Source: CAVPGH01 sp046726955 (GTDB taxonomy: Bacteria; Acidobacteriota; Vicinamibacteria; Fen-336). Taken from it: DNA of 11,574 nucleotides. The position numbers and the translations under genes were made by a program. Shown here piece after piece: positions 7,024 through 11,574 of the stretch (the stretch's first letter is position 1; every line of letters starts with the position of its first letter). The notes under the pieces are model-generated. The model saw only the letters and a program-made list of their open reading frames with translations, had not been told where the DNA came from and did not search any database. The DNA is taken from NCBI GenBank assembly GCA_046726955.1, contig JBKPBQ010000310.1:1-11574 (forward strand). Reading direction: 5' to 3'.

Positions 7024-7199
7024 AGCCCCTCGCGCCGGAACCGCTCCAGCCGCTCCGGGCTACTCGCCATCTCGGCCGGCAGCACCTTGAGGGCCACCTC
7101 GCGACCGAGCTTCAAGTCGGTGGCGCGATACACCTCGCCCCTTCCACCCGAGCCGAGCTCGGCGGTGATGCGGTAGTGCGCGAGGATGCGGCCGATCAG
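7017..7199 (-). pseudogene. Remnant of a Ser/Thr protein kinase N-lobe
   Basis: Sixty codons match the beginning of a bacterial Hanks-type kinase: AHYRITAELG, a glycine-rich loop GSGGRGEVY (16-24; the usual Met is Arg20), VALK with the ATP-binding Lys38, and RFRRE, whose Glu57 is the expected alpha-C glutamate. Three residues later comes a TGA. The catalytic loop (HRD), DFG and everything else are missing, and the next gene starts 23 bases on. Intact relatives usually begin with Met-Ile-Gly; here the matching codon is CTG (7197-7199), preceded by AGGAG at a normal ribosome-site distance, which suggests the ATG was lost. A longer frame opens from an upstream start at 7331, but its extra residues look non-coding and overlap the hydrolase gene. 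It cannot be an active kinase. It may be only a scar, or a leader peptide for the downstream oxidoreductase. Confidence 0.75.
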
Positions 7200-7259
7200 G
7201 GTCGGGCTCCTGCGCGTCCGGCGGTGGTGACGATCACTCTGCGAGGCAGCGTGCGCTGG

Positions 7260-7265
7260 ATTGTA
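7260..7265 (-). promoter_or_regulatory. Possible -10 box upstream of kinase remnant and oxidoreductase
   Basis: TACAAT on the minus strand is 5 of 6 to the -10 consensus and lies just past the hydrolase stop. No good -35 is visible at 16-18 bases. If used, it would let the oxidoreductase be expressed apart from the hydrolase, and it could be the original kinase promoter. Confidence 0.22.
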
Positions 7266-7287
7266 TCGCCTCCCTACGCGCTCGCGA

Positions 7288-9096
7288 CTAGCGCGCGATT
7301 GGAACCTCGAGCGCGCTCGGGTGGGCGGCATCGTGGTAGACCTTGACGTGGGCGGTACGCGCGTCCGTGGCGCCTTCCTCGGCCACGACCCCGCCTCCGT
7401 TGTAGTTCTTCTGCAGGAAGATCGAGTTCGGGCACCGGAGGAAGAGGCGGAGGCGGCTGCCCTTGGCGACCCGGCGCGAGAAGAACGGGAAGCGCGTGAA
7501 GTCGTAGCGCAGGACCTCGCCGGTCTTGACGAGCGTCTCCTTCTCCAGCGACTCGCGATAGCGGGCCCGAAGCTGGTCTTCGGTCAGGAGGATGCTCTTG
7601 CCGTCGGGCGTGACCTCGTAGAGCGACGCCTTCAGGTCCGTGTCGGAGACGTCCATCGATAGGTAAGCAGTCAGGCGGACCGAGCCCGTGACCTCGGTGT
7701 CCTCGGCGAACGGCTCCGTCACGTAGAGGACGCCGTTGCCGAACGTGTTGAGCACGTAGCGCTGGTCGGTCAGGTAGTCGCGGATCTCCTCCTTCTCGAG
7801 GTCCGCGGGCCGCACGTCGAGCGGGTCGTAGACGTACGCGTCGGGCGGCTCCGCGGCCGCCGGCTTCTGGCCGCGCAGACCGCCGGAGCGGAAGGCGTCG
7901 TCCGCGTGGCCGTCCGAGCGAAGGAAGAGCGTGCGGCGCTCGCTCTCCACGGCCTCGAGCGTGTCCGCGTACTTCCAGTCCTCCTCGCCGCCGACCACGT
8001 AGTAGGCGACCCGCTTCTTCAATAAGGATGGAGCCGGTCCGCCCTTCATCGTCCAGTCGTACCACTCCTTGTGCAGCGCGTTCAGGTCCAGCATGCTCCC
8101 TTCGCCGAAGCGCAGCCCGCCCACGTCGCGGTTGGGGGTGCGCGTGCCGGCGTGGTCCCAGGGCCCGATCAGCAAGTAATGCCGACTGCGCGCGTCCGCC
8201 GCGCCCAGCTTCATGTGCATCCGGTAGTAGTGGAGCGCTCCGGGCTGGTCGTCGTCGTAGTGGCCCGTGATCGTGAGGATCGGGATCGACAGCGCCGCGT
8301 AGTCCTCGGCGCTCGGACGCATCGCCTTCCAGTAATCGTCGGGGCGCGGGTGCGCCAGCGTCTTCTGGAACCAGTCCGAGGGGTTCCCGGCGAGAGTGTC
8401 GAACTCCTTGAAGGGCCGGTGGGACCGGTAGAGCTCCTGGAACTTCGCGATCCAGAAGGCCTGGTCGAGGAAGAGGTTCAGGTTCGGCGTGAGGCCGCTC
8501 GTGTACGTGCGCCACTGCACGAGGTAGGGGACCGAGATGTTGTTGAGGAACGGGAAGTCCACGGCCGCCGCGGCCGCGGCCGCGGGCACGATCGTGGCGA
8601 GGTGCGGCGGTCGCTCCTTGGCCGTGGCCCACTGGTCGAAGCCGGCGTACGAGCCGCCCCACATCGCGACCTTCCCGTTCGACCACGGCTGGCTTGCCAG
8701 CCACTCCACCACGTCGCGGCCGTCCCTCGCCTCGTTCTCGAAAGGCATGAAGGTCCCTTCCGAGTTGCCGCGGCCGCGCACGTCCACGAGCGCGAAGACG
8801 TAGCCGCGCCGGGCGAAGTACTGAGCCCGCGCATGGTAGGTGTCCCCGACGTAGGGCGTGAGCGTGAACACGACGGGCAGCGGCTCGGGCTGCGGGCGGG
8901 GCTTGAAGACGGTCGCATTCAGGCGGACGCCGTCCCGCAGCGGGATCTTGACCGCCCAGAGCATCTCGATGTCCGGCGACGGTTCCGCGGCGCTCAGCGG
9001 TTCGAGCCCGAGTAGCGACAGGCCCACGGCGACGAAGAAGCCGAAAGCGATCACGCGAGGAAGTAGCATGCGGGTTTCTACGTCGCGCTCGCGCAT
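7288..9096 (-). CDS. Secreted CocE/NonD family hydrolase (X-Pro dipeptidyl-peptidase S15-like)
   Basis: This 602-residue alpha/beta-hydrolase belongs to the CocE/NonD group (cocaine esterase, glutaryl acylase and X-Pro dipeptidyl-peptidase relatives), which cleave esters, amides or N-terminal dipeptides. With the start at 9096, residues 11-37 form a Sec signal peptide. An ATG at 9069 (residue 10) fits equally well, and neither has a clear ribosome site; an in-frame stop lies two codons upstream of 9096. The catalytic triad is visible: Ser149 in GGSYAG, Asp281 in GHYDDD, His315 in GPWDHAG. VRGRGNSEG (107-114) is the usual family signature before the nucleophile. Residues from about 385 onward form the C-terminal jelly-roll (Pro-X-domain). 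A poly-Ala run (172-178) is encoded by a low-complexity GCC/GCG tract. The length is typical for the family. It probably acts in the periplasm or outside; the substrate is undetermined. Confidence 0.95.
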   Translation of the reverse strand: MRERDVETRMLLPRVIAFGFFVAVGLSLLGLEPLSAAEPSPDIEMLWAVKIPLRDGVRLNATVFKPRPQPEPLPVVFTLTPYVGDTYHARAQYFARRGYVFALVDVRGRGNSEGTFMPFENEARDGRDVVEWLASQPWSNGKVAMWGGSYAGFDQWATAKERPPHLATIVPAAAAAAAVDFPFLNNISVPYLVQWRTYTSGLTPNLNLFLDQAFWIAKFQELYRSHRPFKEFDTLAGNPSDWFQKTLAHPRPDDYWKAMRPSAEDYAALSIPILTITGHYDDDQPGALHYYRMHMKLGAADARSRHYLLIGPWDHAGTRTPNRDVGGLRFGEGSMLDLNALHKEWYDWTMKGGPAPSLLKKRVAYYVVGGEEDWKYADTLEAVESERRTLFLRSDGHADDAFRSGGLRGQKPAAAEPPDAYVYDPLDVRPADLEKEEIRDYLTDQRYVLNTFGNGVLYVTEPFAEDTEVTGSVRLTAYLSMDVSDTDLKASLYEVTPDGKSILLTEDQLRARYRESLEKETLVKTGEVLRYDFTRFPFFSRRVAKGSRLRLFLRCPNSIFLQKNYNGGGVVAEEGATDARTAHVKVYHDAAHPSALEVPIAR

Positions 9097-9130
9097 GCGT
9101 CAACCCGGCACCGGTCACGACGCGCGCCGT

Positions 9131-9171
9131 CCCCTGGAGACTCGCCGCCGAGATGAACGCACCCCTGGAGA
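9131..9171. repeat. 10-base direct repeat upstream of the hydrolase gene
   Basis: CCCCTGGAGA occurs exactly at 9131-9140 and 9162-9171, a spacing of 31 bases or about three helical turns, so both copies would face the same side of the DNA. The pair lies 35-75 bases upstream of the hydrolase start and may be a regulator-binding pair. Confidence 0.35.
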
Positions 9172-9202
9172 GCGACGCCTTGGTGATGCCAGGAGCAGTG
9201 GA

Positions 9203-9214
9203 TGAAACGTTTCA
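9203..9214. promoter_or_regulatory. LacI/Cra-type operator (TGAAACGTTTCA)
   Basis: This is a perfect 12-base palindrome with the central CG and AAACGTTT core characteristic of LacI/GalR-family operators; it equals the commonly quoted Cra (FruR) consensus. Flanking GTGG (9198-9201) and CCAC (9215-9218) extend the symmetry apart from one extra base at 9202. It lies about 107 bases from the hydrolase start and 118 bases from the glycosyltransferase start, which diverge from here. No LacI-family gene is in the window. Which promoter it controls is inferred. Confidence 0.55.
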
Positions 9215-9270
9215 CCACGTAGCAGCTTCCCTCGGTATGGGACCGCATGGGGTGCCTGGATCGGCCCGGC

Positions 9271-9300
9271 TGGACGCGCATCGACTAGCGCAGATATGAT
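9271..9300 (+). promoter_or_regulatory. Candidate promoter for the glycosyltransferase gene
   Basis: TGGACG (9271-9276, 4 of 6 to -35) is followed after 18 bases by TATGAT (9295-9300, 5 of 6 to -10). Initiation near 9307 would give a leader of about 25 bases before GTG 9332. The operator at 9203-9214 would lie about 93-104 bases upstream of that start, a position more usual for an activator or a looping repressor. Confidence 0.4.
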
Positions 9301-9331
9301 CTTTGTCGCCGCATAGCCCGAACGATCAGTC

Positions 9332-11574
9332 GTGAACGGATCCACGCTCCAGCCGTCTCCCTCGGTCCCCGCCGTGCCGGCGGCCTGCACGATCATCGCT
9401 CGGAACTACCTGTCCTACGCGACGGTCCTCGCCGAGTCGTACCTGCGTCACGAGCCCGGGGCGCGTTTCTACCTGCTGGTCGTGGACGGGCTGCCGGCGG
9501 AGTCAGCAGTGCCGGAGGGGATCCACGTGGTCACCGGCGAGGAGCTGGGGTTGCCGTCGTTCTACGAGATGGCGTTCAAGTACGACGTGACGGAGCTGTG
9601 CACCGCCGTCAAGCCGGCCTTCCTCTCGATGCTCCTGAACGAGCGCGGGGAGCGCGCGGTCGCCTACTTGGACCCCGACATCCTGGTCCTGCGGCCGCTC
9701 GCCGAGCTGAAGGACGAGCTCCGGCAATCGGACATCGTCCTGATCCCGCACCTCCTCGATCCGATACCACGTGACGGGCACAAGCCGAGCGAGCAGGACA
9801 TCCTAATCGCCGGCGCCTACAACCTCGGGTTCCTCGCGCTGAAGGCGGGAGCCGAGGCTGCGCGCCTGCTGGCCTGGTGGGGGGCTCGCCTCGAGGACGG
9901 GTGCCGCGTCGATCCCGCGCACGGGCTCTTCGTGGACCAGCGGTGGATGGACCTGGCGCCGAGCCTGTTCCCCTCGACGGCCGTGCTGCGCGACGCGACC
10001 TACGACGTCGCGTACTGGAACCTGCTCTCGCGCCCGGTGGAACGCGGAAGTGAGGGGTTCGAGGTGGCGGGACGGCCGCTCGCGTTCTTCCACTTCAGCG
10101 GCTTCGACCCCCGGCAGCCCATGAAGTTGTCGAAGCACCAGACGCGGATCGAGGTCGCGCGCGGGTCGGCGCTCGCGGAGCTGCTCGAGGTGTACGCCGG
10201 CCTGCACGAGCGGCACGGCCATGACGTGTGCTCGCGGTGGCCCTACGGCTTCTCGCGGTTCAGCAACGGCGTCCCCGTCAGCATCGTCTTCCGCCGGTTG
10301 TTCCTGGGTCTGGACGGGGGCACGCGGACTCGCTTCGGCAACCCGTTCGGCACCGCGGCCGAAACGTCGTTCTACCAGTGGGCGGTGCGCGCGCGCCCGG
10401 AGCTCGGCGGCCTCAACCCTTTCCTGGACGCGCTCTACAACATCCGCGGCGACCTGCCGTCGGCCTTTCCCGACCCGCGCGGGGCGAGCCGCGCGGCATT
10501 CCTCGAATGGGCCCGCGGCCCGGGCGCGCACGAGATGGGGTTTCCTCCGGAGATCGTGGCGCCGGCGGCTTTGACCGGCGCCGGACCTGGGGGCGTCTCC
10601 ACGCCCGCGGTGCCGGCAGACGGTGTGGGCGTCAACGTCGCCGGGTACCTGCGAAACGAGACCGGCATCGGCGCCGTGGCCCGCGGCTACGTCGCCGCAA
10701 TGCGGTCGGCCGAAGTGCCCGTCGCGCTGAAGGACTTCTCCGAGCTCTCACCGAACCGGTCCGAGGACCCCTCGCTCGAGATGTTCGACGATGTGCATCC
10801 CTACCCCGTGAACCTGCTCTGCGCTAACGCCGACCAGTACTTCGTGGTCGCGTCGCACCTCGGCGAGGCCTTCCTGCGGAACCGGCGGAACATCGGCGTG
10901 TGGTTCTGGGAGCTGCCGGAGTTCCCGGCCGAGTGGCATGACCGGTTCCCCTATTACGACGAGATCTGGGCGCCCACCTCGTTCATCGCGAACACGCTGG
11001 CCGCGGTATCGCCGATCCCGATCGTCCGCGTGCCAGCGGTGCTCACGGTCGAGGCGCCGGGCGACCGCGGGCGGGGGCGGGCGCGGCTGCAAGCCGCGCC
11101 GGACGAGTTCGTCTGGCTCCTCGTCTTCGACTTCCACAGCTACTTCGCGCGCAAGAACCCGATCGCCCTGGTCGAGGCCTTCAAGCAGGCGTTCCGCCCG
11201 TCGGATCCCGCCCGGCTGGTGGTCAAGTGCGTTAACTCGAGCTTCGATCCCGACGCCTTCGCGTCGTTGCAGGCGGCCGCCGACGGGCACCGCGTGTCCA
11301 TCTACGAAGGCTACTGGTCGCTCGCCGAGATGCGCGACCTCCTGGCCGCCTGCGACGGCTACGCGTCGCTGCACCGATCCGAGGGCCTCGGCATCCCGCT
11401 CGCCAACGCGATGTCGCTCGGAAAGCCGGTCGTGGCCACCGCCTGGTCGGGAAACGCCGACTTCATGACCGTCGCCAACAGCTTCCCCGTCCGCTACGAG
11501 CTCGCACCGCTCGCGGGGGATGTCGGCCCCTACGAGGCCGGCCGTATGTGGGCCGAGCCTTCGGTGTCCCACGC
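9332..11574 (+). CDS. Two-module glycosyltransferase (GT-A-like + GT4-like), cut by right edge
   Basis: The frame stays open for 747 codons to the window end without a stop. The GTG at 9332 is the first start after an in-frame TAG (9314-9316). The first in-frame ATG is at residue 80, inside the conserved fold, so it is not the start. Module one (about 15-300) looks like a nucleotide-sugar GT-A fold: a CTIIARNYL first strand, D114-P-D116 as DxD-type metal motif in AYLDPDILVL, GAYNLGFLAL, VDQRWMDL and a late FHFSGFDP. A helical linker (about 315-425) follows. Module two (from about 432) is GT-B/GT4-like: GVNVAGYLRNETGIG, GVWFWELPEFP, VFDFHSYFARKNP and HRSEGLGIPLANAMSLGKPVVAT. In the EX7E motif the first Glu is E684, but the second position is N692. 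There is no signal peptide, so it is probably cytoplasmic or membrane-peripheral, making a surface polysaccharide or O-antigen-like glycan. Donor and acceptor are unknown. Confidence 0.93.
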   Translation, partial: MNGSTLQPSPSVPAVPAACTIIARNYLSYATVLAESYLRHEPGARFYLLVVDGLPAESAVPEGIHVVTGEELGLPSFYEMAFKYDVTELCTAVKPAFLSMLLNERGERAVAYLDPDILVLRPLAELKDELRQSDIVLIPHLLDPIPRDGHKPSEQDILIAGAYNLGFLALKAGAEAARLLAWWGARLEDGCRVDPAHGLFVDQRWMDLAPSLFPSTAVLRDATYDVAYWNLLSRPVERGSEGFEVAGRPLAFFHFSGFDPRQPMKLSKHQTRIEVARGSALAELLEVYAGLHERHGHDVCSRWPYGFSRFSNGVPVSIVFRRLFLGLDGGTRTRFGNPFGTAAETSFYQWAVRARPELGGLNPFLDALYNIRGDLPSAFPDPRGASRAAFLEWARGPGAHEMGFPPEIVAPAALTGAGPGGVSTPAVPADGVGVNVAGYLRNETGIGAVARGYVAAMRSAEVPVALKDFSELSPNRSEDPSLEMFDDVHPYPVNLLCANADQYFVVASHLGEAFLRNRRNIGVWFWELPEFPAEWHDRFPYYDEIWAPTSFIANTLAAVSPIPIVRVPAVLTVEAPGDRGRGRARLQAAPDEFVWLLVFDFHSYFARKNPIALVEAFKQAFRPSDPARLVVKCVNSSFDPDAFASLQAAADGHRVSIYEGYWSLAEMRDLLAACDGYASLHRSEGLGIPLANAMSLGKPVVATAWSGNADFMTVANSFPVRYELAPLAGDVGPYEAGRMWAEPSVSH

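Noticed and set aside
8560..8585. GC-rich GGCCGC-type low-complexity tract
   Set aside because: It simply encodes the poly-alanine run in the hydrolase; not an independent repeat element.
7274..9118. A 614-codon minus-strand frame overlapping the hydrolase gene
   Set aside because: Arg/Ala/Gly/Pro-rich shadow. The neighbouring frame contains the catalytic triad and a signal peptide.
11080..11100. Strong hairpin (GGCGCGGC/GCCGCGCC, loop TGCAA)
   Set aside because: It lies inside the glycosyltransferase coding sequence and is explained by GC-rich Arg/Ala codons; no T run follows.
9803..11572. Long minus-strand frames opposite the glycosyltransferase
   Set aside because: The plus strand carries two well-formed transferase modules; the reverse frames are Arg/Glu/Val-rich shadows without domains.

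Overview
This is a GC-rich stretch (high G/C at third codon positions) from a bacterial chromosome, apparently a soil- or sediment-type Gram-negative. Two things point loosely to Acidobacteriota or Myxococcota-like lineages. One is the wording of a broken Ser/Thr kinase N-lobe (AHYRITAELGSGG...VALKVLPAEM...ERLERFRRE), a kinase paralogue type I associate with Acidobacteriota. The other is a single Myxococcus-type cysteine-rich repeat (CDDGNLVDGDGC). The assignment is an inference from sequence style, not a proven taxonomy.

Layout, left to right. Positions 2-178 may hold the 3' end of a plus-strand gene that enters from the left. A small secreted protein of unknown function follows on the minus strand (199-753), then a 1018-residue secreted metallophosphoesterase with a long tail of Ig-like, cadherin-like, PKD, DUF2341 and LamG modules (1037-4093). 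A 551-base divergent control region (4094-4644) separates it from a plus-strand, cysteine-containing secreted protein of unknown function (4645-5301). After a 333-base gap with a strong GC hairpin comes a minus-strand group. In transcription order this is a CocE/NonD-type secreted hydrolase (7288-9096), a remnant of a Ser/Thr kinase cut off after the alpha-C glutamate (7017-7199), and a Tat-exported Gfo/Idh/MocA oxidoreductase (5635-6993). On the plus strand, from GTG 9332 to the right edge, runs an open reading frame without a stop: a large two-module glycosyltransferase, GT-A-like then GT4-like, cut by the end of the window.

Five of the proteins look exported by Sec or Tat, so the window is mainly about the envelope and extracellular space: polymer or phosphoester breakdown, sugar oxidation or reduction, and surface glycan synthesis. 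A perfect 12-base LacI-family-type operator (TGAAACGTTTCA) lies midway between the divergent hydrolase and glycosyltransferase genes and could link them to carbohydrate signals.

I see no CRISPR array, tRNA, rRNA, insertion sequence or recognisable defence system. I do not claim a new system. The points most worth following up are the LacI-type operator, the substituted motifs in the phosphoesterase (DxY for DxH) and in the glycosyltransferase (second Glu of EX7E replaced by Asn), the kinase scar, and the paired divergent promoters around an inverted repeat at 4258-4274.
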